Source: Acidovorax sp. NCPPB 3576
GTDB taxonomy: Bacteria; Pseudomonadota; Gammaproteobacteria; Burkholderiales; Burkholderiaceae_C
Assembly (NCBI RefSeq): GCF_028473605.1
Contig: NZ_CP097267.1
Span: forward strand, 2,844,501 to 2,908,500
Direction: 5' to 3'
DNA: 64,000 nucleotides
Under the pieces are notes generated by a model. That model was given only the letters and a program-made list of their open reading frames with translations. It did no database searches and was not told where the DNA came from. Positions 50,940 through 59,554 of the stretch are shown here, piece after piece; the stretch's first letter is position 1, and each line of letters opens with the position of its first letter. Made by a program: the position numbers and the translations under genes.

Positions 50940-51134
50940 ATGCTGCTGTCTGAAATATTCAGAGGGGAAAGACAATTTACCTTTGTCGAGCAATGGGACC
51001 CGAAGCCAAAAATGCCAGGTTTTGAATTGGCAGTCGATGCGAGCGACTACCAAGCTGATTCAAAGTATCGCGCCAGCTGCGCCCCGGTTATTTTCGCCTT
51101 GCAAAAGCAGTATTTATCAAAATTTGCCTCTTAG
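50940..51134 (+). CDS. Small hypothetical protein, first gene of the AT-rich cassette
   Basis: 64 residues, starting MLLSEIFRGERQFTFVEQWD. GGAAG stands five bases before the ATG and a promoter lies just upstream, which supports expression. Its stop overlaps a 30-base dyad that separates it from the next gene. No family recognised. Confidence 0.5.
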   Translation: MLLSEIFRGERQFTFVEQWDPKPKMPGFELAVDASDYQADSKYRASCAPVIFALQKQYLSKFAS

Positions 51135-51156
51135 GATATAAATATATCGTAAGAGG
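51127..51156. promoter_or_regulatory. 30-base dyad between cassette genes
   Basis: CCTCTTA-G-GATATA-AA-TATATC-G-TAAGAGG is symmetric except for the G-G pair and the centre. It covers the stop of the small gene and lies 24 bases before the next ATG. It could be an operator or an mRNA hairpin that sets the ratio of the genes. Confidence 0.6.
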
Positions 51157-51179
51157 TTATCTGCTTCACGGCTTTAGTC

Positions 51180-52037
51180 ATGACATATCAAGATTACGTT
51201 GAATTTTTAATTCAAACTGTCGCAGAAAATCTCACTCCCACGAGAAATTACATTACAACGGCCGCTTTAGGCGGGCTGCTATTGAAGGCGTTGCCAGACA
51301 TTAGCTGGAAAACCTTTGGTAAGCGTACGTTGTCGGCCTTCATTCAAGACATCGAAGGCCAGGGAAAACTTGCTCTCATTAAGACTCAGAAAGATGCACT
51401 AGCTGTTACGCTTGGTGATACAGCTTCTGCTCCAGTAGTATCTGCGTCTGAAAAGACTAGCTCATTGCGGAAGGCTATTTGGGACGCTTTTGTTCTGCTG
51501 TCTCCCAGCGGTAAGCGCTTTATGCATCGCAAAGATGGGACAGTTCGCGTTGCCTTAGAAGCAGCCCCTGTTCCTACCGAAGATTGGATTGAGATTACAC
51601 CAATCGATTTGGAAAGCCAAAAAAAATGGGCCAGTGATTTTTTGGCTCAAAATTCCACTGATGGAAAAGATTTTTCTGCTCTATCAGCCAGTGAAGACTG
51701 GCAGCCTCAGATATTTATTCAAAAGCTTAGGCAAATTGATGAGGCTTCTGCACGCGCTTGGAATAAACTGAGAACGGTCAAAGTTTCTGTAGTCGTGCAA
51801 AATTGGCTGACGCAGAACTCGCTTCCCCATAATTTTGCATTTCAACCCGCCACCAAATCAAGCAATAATAAATCAGTAGCTGAATACACTATTGAGACGC
51901 CAAGCCCTCGAAATCAAGATGATTTGCGCAAAGTCATTTTGGCTGCGCTGTCGTCTTTACCCATCGAAAAGCTCCTAGAGATTCCCATTCCAGCAGGAGT
52001 GATGCTTACAGCTCTCTCTGACGCCAAGCTGCGCTAA
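51180..52037 (+). CDS. Hypothetical protein with LOTUS/OST-HTH-like N-terminus
   Basis: 285 residues. Residues 5-80 (LGGLLLKALPDISWKTFGKR then FIQDIEGQGKLALIKTQKDA) resemble an OST-HTH/LOTUS winged helix, a domain that binds RNA. Residues 95-125 may be a related second motif; the rest is unassigned. The base composition is clearly lower in GC than the surroundings. It lies 24 bases before a second unknown gene with a strong ribosome site, so the two form a unit. The LOTUS assignment is by eye. Confidence 0.65.
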   Translation: MTYQDYVEFLIQTVAENLTPTRNYITTAALGGLLLKALPDISWKTFGKRTLSAFIQDIEGQGKLALIKTQKDALAVTLGDTASAPVVSASEKTSSLRKAIWDAFVLLSPSGKRFMHRKDGTVRVALEAAPVPTEDWIEITPIDLESQKKWASDFLAQNSTDGKDFSALSASEDWQPQIFIQKLRQIDEASARAWNKLRTVKVSVVVQNWLTQNSLPHNFAFQPATKSSNNKSVAEYTIETPSPRNQDDLRKVILAALSSLPIEKLLEIPIPAGVMLTALSDAKLR

Positions 52038-52061
52038 TCCGCGTGATGGCGAGGAGGAGAT

Positions 52062-52769
52062 ATGGGAATCATCTACATTGCCCATCCATTGGGTCTGTAT
52101 GCCGGCTCTTCTGCGTCGTTTGTACAAGCGTGTGCGAATAACCCGAAATGGAATGCTGAGTGGCAATTTAGCCTTCATCAGTACGAAAAAAATTCCTCTC
52201 TGATTGCAAGGGATTTTTGTTCGTTAGTCCTCCAATCTCCTGGTCCAGTTGTAATGGTTCGACCAGTGCAAGCAAAGACTCTAGAAGAAGTTCGCGTTCG
52301 CATAGCAAATCGGCTACCACTTATGGCAGTTGACGTAGCCTCTGCTGCGGACTTAGAGGAATTTATCGATGCGGCCATTGCGCAATTTAGCAATGGAGAG
52401 CCACTTGTAGCTTTAGATATCGTTGTGGCTTTTTTGCTAATCAGAAAACTTGACCAAGAGCACATGTGGGCAGGCAATGCAAAGGGTTATATGTGGGTAA
52501 GCGATATTCCCAAAGGAAGAGGAATTGATCTCAAATACGAGTCACGAGTTCCAAACGTTTTGAACATATTATTTTCTCATGAATTGATATTTTATAAAAC
52601 AAGTAATTCAAAGAAAAAATATGCGCTAAACCCGGAAAAGCGTGTGGAAATTTACGGAATTTTAAAATCTCGAATATTTCCCTCTGAAATCGAAAGACCT
52701 CTGTTACGTCATCCGGACCAAGAAAGCGTCCGAGCGCTAGATGTGCTGGATATTTATAATGCAGTCTAA
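52062..52769 (+). CDS. Hypothetical protein, partner of the LOTUS-like gene
   Basis: 235 residues, GAGGAGGAG before the ATG. It starts MGIIYIAHPLGLYAGSSASF, contains VVMVRPVQAKTLEEVRVRIA and ends with a helical part. No family is recognised; the N-terminal beta-strand pattern suggests an alpha/beta fold. Low GC like its partner. The pair on a mobile element is of the size and layout of small defence systems, but no known effector motif is visible. Confidence 0.65.
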   Translation: MGIIYIAHPLGLYAGSSASFVQACANNPKWNAEWQFSLHQYEKNSSLIARDFCSLVLQSPGPVVMVRPVQAKTLEEVRVRIANRLPLMAVDVASAADLEEFIDAAIAQFSNGEPLVALDIVVAFLLIRKLDQEHMWAGNAKGYMWVSDIPKGRGIDLKYESRVPNVLNILFSHELIFYKTSNSKKKYALNPEKRVEIYGILKSRIFPSEIERPLLRHPDQESVRALDVLDIYNAV

Positions 52770-52870
52770 ATAAGAATTTGCAATTTTACCGTCTGACTGC
52801 CTCACGGATGCGGAATCTTCGAGGCCTAGTGAATTGATAGTGTGCAAGGGTAGCCCCATCTACGCGGCAT

Positions 52871-55399
52871 TCATTGCAGCTCGTCTGTGCCCTGTGGTGA
52901 GAGCGACGGAAACGGTGTTTCGGGCACGCTGTACGGGTACTTTGCGGTCGATGGCCGGGGTGCGCGCCGGGGAGCCCATGCCACGGGGCTCACGTCACCC
53001 ATAGAAACCCACTGACGCTCTTGCTCATGGTGCTCCATGGATGCAATGCGCCCCATTCTTAGCGCCGTGTGGTACGCCAAGTCTTCGGGCAACTGCGCTC
53101 CATACTGAGCCATCTCGGGTTCACGAATGAGGGGCACCAAGTCGATGTTGTATTGGCGTAGGCTCATGTCCAAGGCAAGAACCCATGCGTCTTCCCCACG
53201 CGATTGCCAATAGGCAAGCTTGAAGCGCTTCACCATGTCCACGGTGCACCCGCGTTCAATGCCGATACGCTCGATGTCTTCCAACGTGTCCGCTTCCATG
53301 GTCTGACCATCGACAGACAGCACCTTGGCGACGCCGGGGGCACGCTCTGGCGCGACATAGGCGACAGACTCGGCATAGATGGGCGCAGGGTTGTACAGAC
53401 CCATGGGGTATGACTTGGGCGTGTCCACTGCCTTGATTTCGCTGCCGTAATACCAAGCAGGAAGGCACGCCATCAGGGTGGTGGCTTGTTCGCCAAAGCT
53501 GCGGTCCACCTGCTCGCGCCACCATGCACGTTGCCAGCCTTCGCCGTCTTGCGCCAGGCGCTGTATATCTTTTTGGAAATCAACCCAGGTGTAAGCCGCC
53601 CCAAACGACTTCATGAACTGCGCCCGCTCCTCGTAGTCCTTCAACTGGAATGGAGACAGCGCGGCGCGCAGGCTCCATTGGGCTTGAATCTCATGTTGGC
53701 TCTGCACGGTGTAGGTCAAGCCAGCGGCGACATCCTGGCGCGCCTGGGTGGAATCCACGGACGCGGCGATGGCAACCACCATGGTTTCAAACAACTCGCG
53801 CTTGTGGATGGGCAGCGCTGCAAGCCCTGCCGCCACACGCTCGGGTGCCTTCCTCACGGCATAGGCGAAGTCGCGGGACAACAGTTCATCCATCAAGGCC
53901 TGTTGCGATGGTGGCTGTAACCCCTCGCGCTCAATCCGGGCGATGCGTTGGGTAAGTACCCCAGGACTGAACTTCCGCCCCAATGCCGTGGCCACTGTCG
54001 TCAACTGTTGGACCATCCCGTCCAGCTCGAAAACCATGTGCGCAAACGAGCACAAGGTCTCCCGCCACGCCGGAGCGTTATCCAACTGTGGAGATGCCGC
54101 AGGAGGGGAAATTGTCGGCCCACCGCCGCGATGATCCTCGGCGTGATTCAACTGCGGCGACACCACGGCTTTGGGTGCGACAGGAACTGTGCGATGGCCT
54201 CGCAAGGAATCTTGCAGCCGCCCCAGCTCCTGCGCCCCGGTGTGGCTGGAGAACTGCACCTTGGCACGTACCGACGTGATGGCGGGTAGCAACTTTTCAG
54301 GCTCGACCAGCGACGCAAACCGCTTCAATTCGTCGGCGCGGCGCTTCGAGAAAAACATCAGTTCGTTGCACAGCAAGGCATGGAAAGCGTCTTTGGACAT
54401 GTCCAAACGCTCCGACAAACTTGCGAAGGTAGCCCAGTTCCAAGCACGCCCCATCCCTGTGCGAATGGGCTCCATGGCCGCAAAAACCGCCTCGGCATTG
54501 GGTACTTTTCCAACGACATCGCTGTATGCGGCAGCCTCTTCGGGTGACATTCGAGGCAGGGTGTCAACTTGAACCTCGTCCGCCAAAACGGACAAATCGG
54601 CAATCAACGAATCCGCTAAAGCGTCCGCCCGCAGGTTTTCCGGCGTGGCTTCGCCCACGCTGGCGCGCTGGCGGTAGGTCTTGGCAAGGCGGTTGGATTT
54701 CGCAATCCGTTCGTTGCGCTTGACCCGGCTGGCACGCTTGTGCGCCCTCGCGGCATCCTTGCGCCCAAGGTGTTCCGGTCCAAGGTGAACCGTGGGCTTC
54801 AAGTCCGGATTGGTGTCTCTGTATGCTTTGGCCGATATACGGGCATCGAAGCCAGCAGCCGCCAAAGCATCGTTGACGTGTTTTTCCCAAGCATCACGCC
54901 ACCCTTGCAGGAAGGCGCGGTTGTTCCAAGCCCGGTTCTTTTTGCCGAACTTGCCATCGGGCGTTAGCTCCCGCATGGTCAGCATCATGTGAACGTGTGG
55001 GTTCCCCGGTTTGTGATGAATGGCATAGGTGGCGCACATGCCCTCCTCGTTGACCTCCTGGTCAATGAAGCGCCTCACAATGTCAATTTGCTGCGACAAA
55101 GACAACTCGATGGGAAGCGCAGCCTCGATTTCTCTAAAAATCTGGGCATCGTCGCGTGTCTCTTTTTCCTCGACCTGCCCCCATAGCTCCATAGCTCCCG
55201 TCATCCAACTTGGCGCATATTTCGGGACCATGGTTTCAGTGGCGACCACCTCTTTCTTCTTGTACCAATAATTGAACCGCCGCCCAATCTCGGGCAGGTT
55301 GATGACCTGCGCCGCACGATAGGCCAACGCACGAAGCGCATGCAACTTTGGGTTGTCTGCGCGTCCATGGACCTTGGTCGTGAAGTGGTAAATCGCCAT
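52871..55399 (-). CDS. mobA: MobA/MobL-type relaxase (MOBQ)
   Basis: 842 residues. The N-terminal 230 residues are a MobA/MobL relaxase: MAIYHFTTK start, candidate catalytic Tyr27 in ALRALAYRAAQ, and the metal-binding His triad H128, H135, H137 in HHKPGNPHVHMML. It nicks oriT and leads the strand into a recipient. Residues 230-842 show long helices and no primase motif that I can recognise, unlike the MobA-RepB fusion of RSF1010. It reads away from the oriT-like region at 55474-55656. Confidence 0.9.
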   Translation of the reverse strand: MAIYHFTTKVHGRADNPKLHALRALAYRAAQVINLPEIGRRFNYWYKKKEVVATETMVPKYAPSWMTGAMELWGQVEEKETRDDAQIFREIEAALPIELSLSQQIDIVRRFIDQEVNEEGMCATYAIHHKPGNPHVHMMLTMRELTPDGKFGKKNRAWNNRAFLQGWRDAWEKHVNDALAAAGFDARISAKAYRDTNPDLKPTVHLGPEHLGRKDAARAHKRASRVKRNERIAKSNRLAKTYRQRASVGEATPENLRADALADSLIADLSVLADEVQVDTLPRMSPEEAAAYSDVVGKVPNAEAVFAAMEPIRTGMGRAWNWATFASLSERLDMSKDAFHALLCNELMFFSKRRADELKRFASLVEPEKLLPAITSVRAKVQFSSHTGAQELGRLQDSLRGHRTVPVAPKAVVSPQLNHAEDHRGGGPTISPPAASPQLDNAPAWRETLCSFAHMVFELDGMVQQLTTVATALGRKFSPGVLTQRIARIEREGLQPPSQQALMDELLSRDFAYAVRKAPERVAAGLAALPIHKRELFETMVVAIAASVDSTQARQDVAAGLTYTVQSQHEIQAQWSLRAALSPFQLKDYEERAQFMKSFGAAYTWVDFQKDIQRLAQDGEGWQRAWWREQVDRSFGEQATTLMACLPAWYYGSEIKAVDTPKSYPMGLYNPAPIYAESVAYVAPERAPGVAKVLSVDGQTMEADTLEDIERIGIERGCTVDMVKRFKLAYWQSRGEDAWVLALDMSLRQYNIDLVPLIREPEMAQYGAQLPEDLAYHTALRMGRIASMEHHEQERQWVSMGDVSPVAWAPRRAPRPSTAKYPYSVPETPFPSLSPQGTDELQ

Positions 55400-55473
55400 A
55401 TCAATTTAGCATCGGTGAGGCATCACCGCTGGGTCAGTCCAAGCATCAGAAATGCTAGGTTGCGAAGCAGTGA

Positions 55474-55594
55474 AGAGTCCGCCCTCGGACTCTGAATCAA
55501 CGTTCTGCGCCCTCGCAGAACGTGGAGTGTTTCGCCCTCGAAACACGACAGGGGAGCCGGAATTCCGCAGGAATATCCGGGGGGCATCGCCCCC
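55474..55594. repeat. Five tandem hairpins beside the relaxase gene
   Basis: Stem-loops follow one another: AGAGTCCG/CGGACTCT (55474-55493), ACGTTCTGCG/CGCAGAACGT (55500-55523), GTGTTTCG/CGAAACAC (55527-55546), CCGGAATTCC/GGAATATCCGG (55557-55580) and GGGGGC/GCCCCC (55580-55594). The first three have different stems but the same closing CG-CCCT-CG loop. Such covariation implies that the fold matters, either in single-stranded transfer DNA or in RNA. Confidence 0.75.
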
Positions 55595-55601
55595 ACTTAC
55601 G

Positions 55602-55656
55602 TATATCCGCAAGGATATATGTATAAGTGCGCTTACGGTGTATTTAAAAACACCGT
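55602..55656. other. Candidate origin of transfer (oriT)
   Basis: TATATCC-GCAA-GGATATA (55602-55619) is followed after four bases by TAAGTGCGC (55624-55632), the core of the R1162/RSF1010 nic region, where an inverted repeat also directly precedes TAAGTGCGCCCT. A further inverted repeat ACGGTG/CACCGT lies at 55635-55656. The relaxase gene starts 203 bases away. The last bases of the nic consensus (CCT) differ. Confidence 0.65.
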
Positions 55657-55803
55657 TTAGGTGCTGAATCAAATAACTCGCCAGTGATACCAAAATAATA
55701 TCTTCCATAGCCAAAATCATACTTCTCAACCCACAATACCACGATTTTAGAGAAATCCAATTTTGTTCGTGCTAGGCTGAATAACATTTTCAGCTTAGAT
55801 ATC

Positions 55804-56373
55804 ATGAACAAATCGATGAGAGAAAAAATCGCCTCCAGTGCAAAACAGTTTCAGAACAATAAAACAGATATCAAAACAAAATCATTCACGGAATCCAAAG
55901 CCGGGCAAAAAAGCGCAGCAGCATTAAACAAGAAATCCAAGGAAATATATCAACAAAAGATTAAAAACCGAGAAGCTGCCGCATCAAGGAAGCAGGAAAA
56001 AAAGGCGTTGCGAGAAAACCGCAATCGGATTTTGATGCACGCCGGGGGCTTGATGGACATGACCGGGCTTCTCAGATACTGCTTCGCCCAATCTGACGAA
56101 TTCGACAATCCCCAAGACAACCTTCGGGCAAACCTGCTTGTCGGTAGCCTGCTCCACTTATCTGAGTATTTGAATAACTGCTCGCCCGCAGATTTAGAAA
56201 ACATCGAAGCCTCGGGAAAATCCTTCCGACGTTCTGACAAGAAAAATCGCACCCTAGCGGGCATAAATCCATCTCTGAACAATGCAAGGTCTGTGCGCCC
56301 TCTGCTGCTCCATGAGGTTTTGCATTACAAAAACCGAGACGCAACCGAATTCATTGAGCCAGAATCACTTTAA
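55804..56373 (+). CDS. TraD-like mobilisation protein
   Basis: 189 residues. A very basic N-terminal half (NKKSKEIYQQKIKNREAAAS) is followed by HAGGLMDMTGLLRYCFAQSD and LRANLLVGSLLHLSEYL, which resemble the small TraD family of mobilisable plasmids. It is transcribed away from the relaxase gene, with the oriT-like region between them. It probably helps form the relaxosome. Confidence 0.65.
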   Translation: MNKSMREKIASSAKQFQNNKTDIKTKSFTESKAGQKSAAALNKKSKEIYQQKIKNREAAASRKQEKKALRENRNRILMHAGGLMDMTGLLRYCFAQSDEFDNPQDNLRANLLVGSLLHLSEYLNNCSPADLENIEASGKSFRRSDKKNRTLAGINPSLNNARSVRPLLLHEVLHYKNRDATEFIEPESL

Positions 56374-56434
56374 AAACCCCGGAACCTTTTTCCGCACCAC
56401 GCACAAGCAAGAGCTGCATATTGACCATTCTAGG

Positions 56435-57941
56435 TAGTCCGCCCTGAACAACCCGCAAGTCATTGATCTGGTGTGCAGTTTTGCTGATTGATGGGCGCGG
56501 GATTTGCAAGGTATGGTTTTGCCAGTACCTGTTTTCTTGCAAATTCCTCCGAGGAGTTCGATGGGCCCGAAGCCTTCGCGGCCGCAGAGCGGCGAGTTGT
56601 TCATCTCCCGGCTGGACGAGTTGATCAACATGCGTCACCCGCTGGTCAAGCTGGCCGCGTTGATCGACTGGACAGAGATCGAGCGCACGTTCGCGGCCTC
56701 GTTCACATCCGGCCGTGGCCGGCCCGCCTTGCCCCCGCGCTTGGTGGCGGGGCTGCTGTACCTGCAGCACACCTTCGACGCCTCCGATGAGGCCGTGGTG
56801 AACACCTGGGTGGAGAACCCGTACTGGCAGTTCTTCTGTGGCGAGACCTACCTGCAGACCGAGTCGCCCATCGACCCGTCCAGCCTGACGCGCTGGAGAA
56901 AGCGCATCGCAGAAGCAGGCGTGGAGACGCTGCTGGCGGCCAGCATCGAGGCGGCCCGGCGTGGTGGCGTCATTCAGAAGACCAGCACACAGCAGGTGAT
57001 CGTGGACACCACCGTCATGCCCAAAGCCATTGCACACCCCACCGACAGTCGGCTGCTGGACAAGAGCCGCCAGCACCTGGTCAAGGTGGCAGAGGACAAC
57101 AGCCTGCAACTGCGCCAGAACTACAACCGGGTGGCCCCGCGCCTGGCCGTGCAGATCGGTCGCTACGCGCACGCCAAGCAGTTCAAGCGCATGAGGAAGG
57201 CCGTGCGCACGCTGCGCACCCGGGTCGCCCGCGTGCATCGAGAGGTCACCCGCCAACTGCAAACGTTGCCCGAATCGGCCCAGGCCAAGGTGCAGGACCT
57301 GCTGCAGCGCACCGGCCGCATCCTGGCCCAGGCCCCCAAGGACAAGCACAAGCTGTACGCCCTGCACGCACCCGAAGTGGAGTGCATCAGCAAGGGCAAG
57401 GCAAGGACACCCTACGAGTTCGGCGTGAAGGTCAGCATCGCCACCACGCTCAAGGAAGGCCTGGTGGTGGGCATGCGCTCCATGCCGGGCAACCCCTACG
57501 ACGGCCATACCCTGGCCGAGACACTGGAGCAGGTGGGCATCCTCACTGGCACGGACAGGCCGCCGGCCACAGCCATCGTGGACAAGGGCTACAAGGGCGT
57601 GCAACTCGACGGAGTACGCATCCTGATGTCAGGCCAAAAGCGAGGCATTACCCGAACACTCAAGGCCATGATCCGCCGGCGCAGTGCCATCGAGCCGGCG
57701 ATCGGGCACATGAAGATGGACGGGCGCCTCGCCCGCAATCCGCTCAAGGGCGCGCTGGGTGATGCGCTGCATGCGGTGATGTGCGGCGCCGGGCACAACC
57801 TGCGTCTGATCCTGGCCGCGCTGCGGCTTCTGTGCGCCCGATTCGGGCTGTCCATGCAGGCGGTCATTACTGCAATGATCCCCGTAGCGCATGAACTCCG
57901 ATCTGCCTGCAGCTGAAAACGGGATTGTTCAGGACGGACTA
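56435..57941. mobile_element. IS5-family insertion sequence A
   Basis: About 1.5 kb, ended by imperfect inverted repeats TAGTCCGCCCTGAACAACCC (left) and its counterpart with two C-to-T changes at the right. CTAG occurs just outside or across both ends, so the exact target duplication (TA or CTAG) is ambiguous. It sits between the TraD-like gene and the replication region. Confidence 0.8.
56561..57916 (+). CDS. IS5-family transposase A
   Basis: 451 residues from the ATG at 56561. A DUF772-type N-terminal domain (RPALPPRLVAGLLYLQHTFD) precedes a DDE catalytic core with QVIVDTTVMPKAI, AIVDKGYKG and a final Glu region (IEPAIGHMKMDGRL). It is intact, so the element may still be active. The frame stays open 19 codons upstream, with the left inverted repeat further out. 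Confidence 0.9.
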   Translation: MGPKPSRPQSGELFISRLDELINMRHPLVKLAALIDWTEIERTFAASFTSGRGRPALPPRLVAGLLYLQHTFDASDEAVVNTWVENPYWQFFCGETYLQTESPIDPSSLTRWRKRIAEAGVETLLAASIEAARRGGVIQKTSTQQVIVDTTVMPKAIAHPTDSRLLDKSRQHLVKVAEDNSLQLRQNYNRVAPRLAVQIGRYAHAKQFKRMRKAVRTLRTRVARVHREVTRQLQTLPESAQAKVQDLLQRTGRILAQAPKDKHKLYALHAPEVECISKGKARTPYEFGVKVSIATTLKEGLVVGMRSMPGNPYDGHTLAETLEQVGILTGTDRPPATAIVDKGYKGVQLDGVRILMSGQKRGITRTLKAMIRRRSAIEPAIGHMKMDGRLARNPLKGALGDALHAVMCGAGHNLRLILAALRLLCARFGLSMQAVITAMIPVAHELRSACS

Positions 57942-57971
57942 GGTACATTACAGCCTCAACTTGACCCCTTA

Positions 57972-58108
57972 GCGCCGCTCAGCGGCGTCGAAAGCGGTAC
58001 GATAGTACCGCTTGGCTTGGAACGGCTTAACAAGCGAACGAAAAAACGATATGACCCATTAGGCGTAGAGGGATGGTGAGGCGTCAGCCGAAACATCCTT
58101 CTGACGCC
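57972..58108. repeat. Three hairpins in the replication region
   Basis: CGCCGC/GCGGCG (57973-57987), AAGCGGTAC/GTACCGCTT (57992-58013) and GGCGTCAG/CTGACGCC (58080-58108). They lie downstream of repC and next to the iterons. They may belong to an antisense copy-control RNA or single-strand start sites. Confidence 0.5.
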
Positions 58109-58175
58109 GTTCATATATATAGTTGTATATTGATTTATCATTCAAATATGACCAACCACCCCATGATGAGCAAAT

Positions 58176-58308
58176 TTGTCTAAATTTGCTCTATAGTTGT
58201 CTACCCTTGTCTACAGTTTTCAAAACGCCCCGCCAGCCCGCATGGAATAAGGCTTTGCGAAAACAGGGCGTTCACCCAACTACGGTTCAGCGTTCACCCA
58301 ACTACGGT
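58176..58308. other. Candidate origin of replication (oriV) with iterons
   Basis: Two identical 19-base iterons, GCGTTCACCCAACTACGGT, at 58268-58286 and 58290-58308, have the 22-base period of IncQ iterons. An AT-rich stretch to the left contains TTGTCTA three times (58176, 58197, 58207). The IncQ-type repC gene is 61 bases away. Only two full iterons are seen, fewer than in RSF1010. Confidence 0.7.
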
Positions 58309-58369
58309 ACTGATAATTTATACAGTCCATATCGTTAAGACATGAAAAAACCGCCTCTCGGCGGTCGCA

Positions 58370-59287
58370 TTATTGGTATCTCGGTCGCTTTATTTGAAAA
58401 AGCGTTGGGTCATCCTCATCGGCATCAACAGTCCAACCGTCTAACTGAGATATTGCAACCAATGCGGTTCTAACTTTCATGCGTCTCTTTCGAAGTGCTG
58501 CACCATCCTTCCCAAAATCTCCCCAAACGTGCTTGACTAATCTATCCAATCCAATGGATTGCCTCCAGTCATAACGAGACCAAGCCGAGAGCCACAAAAA
58601 CAATCTCTTGCTGACATCGTTTCGCAACGCCCTGATGTGCGTCATGTCCAAATACGTTACCTGAAACGTTCCGAGAACAGCTTTGGTTAAAAACGGATTT
58701 ACGCCAATATAGGCATCGCCATCTTTCATCCCCCAATGTGCGATGAGTGAAAATGAGGACTCCATACGACGGTCAATTTTTCCACCTTCCAAGAGATATA
58801 CCCAGCATCGAGTGCATTGCATTCTATGTATGCTGTTGTATACCGATTCCAAAACCTCCCCACCGTCGGAAAATCCTGCCACCTTACAGATTTCGTACAA
58901 CGAAGTCTTGGCCACCAAGATATTTGGCGGCTCAACAGAAAAATCAAACCCCTTCACCAATTCACTCCATGGCTCTGCATTTTCTGAGTTTTTTTGTATC
59001 TGCCGACTCTTCTCCGATACTATTCGCAAGATAGCCAGGAATACTTGTTGGTCGGTGATATCGAGCTGAACGCCCTGCCACTCCAACCCTACCGTGGAGC
59101 CTCCAGGAGATTTGAATTGCTGGGCAATGTGAAAACTGGGGCGCTCAATCTTGTGGTCAATCGGTCTAAAAAGGCCATCCGTCATGGCGTGAGTGCGTTC
59201 AATCTGAGCGCAGTCCATTCGCTCAATGATGCATACAGGTTTTTTTGATGGCGCTATCGCGTCGCCATTGTTCTTTTTGAGTGCCAT
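58370..59287 (-). CDS. repC: IncQ-type replication initiator RepC
   Basis: 305 residues. The C-terminal half follows RSF1010 RepC motif by motif: AYIGVNPFLTKAVLG, DMTHIRALRNDVSKRLFLWL, IGLDRLVKHVWGD, RKRRMKVRTAL and LDGWTV. RepC binds iterons at oriV and opens the DNA. IncQ plasmids also need RepA helicase and RepB primase, which are absent here, so replication would need host or partner functions. Iterons lie just downstream. Confidence 0.85.
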   Translation of the reverse strand: MALKKNNGDAIAPSKKPVCIIERMDCAQIERTHAMTDGLFRPIDHKIERPSFHIAQQFKSPGGSTVGLEWQGVQLDITDQQVFLAILRIVSEKSRQIQKNSENAEPWSELVKGFDFSVEPPNILVAKTSLYEICKVAGFSDGGEVLESVYNSIHRMQCTRCWVYLLEGGKIDRRMESSFSLIAHWGMKDGDAYIGVNPFLTKAVLGTFQVTYLDMTHIRALRNDVSKRLFLWLSAWSRYDWRQSIGLDRLVKHVWGDFGKDGAALRKRRMKVRTALVAISQLDGWTVDADEDDPTLFQIKRPRYQ

Positions 59288-59554
59288 AACTCACCCTAGC
59301 AAAGCAGTCGGAAAACTGCAAGTAGAGACGTAGACTATGGCACCCGACCGCTTCCGCTTGTCTCCCTACCCAGCTTTCAAGCTTGCTTTCATCGCAGCGA
59401 TGGCATCTACTTTTTTTGCGTAGAGATAAGGAGAAATCAATTCATAAAATTTGATACTTTCCAAGTTCAGCGGAATACTTCTATTCCCATTCGACATGAC
59501 AAGCATCATCAAATTATTTTTTTGGTCGATTGCCACATCAAGCAATTCATCTAA

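Noticed and set aside
58268..58308. Two 19-base repeats as a minimal CRISPR array
   Set aside because: The spacer would be three bases; the period fits IncQ iterons.
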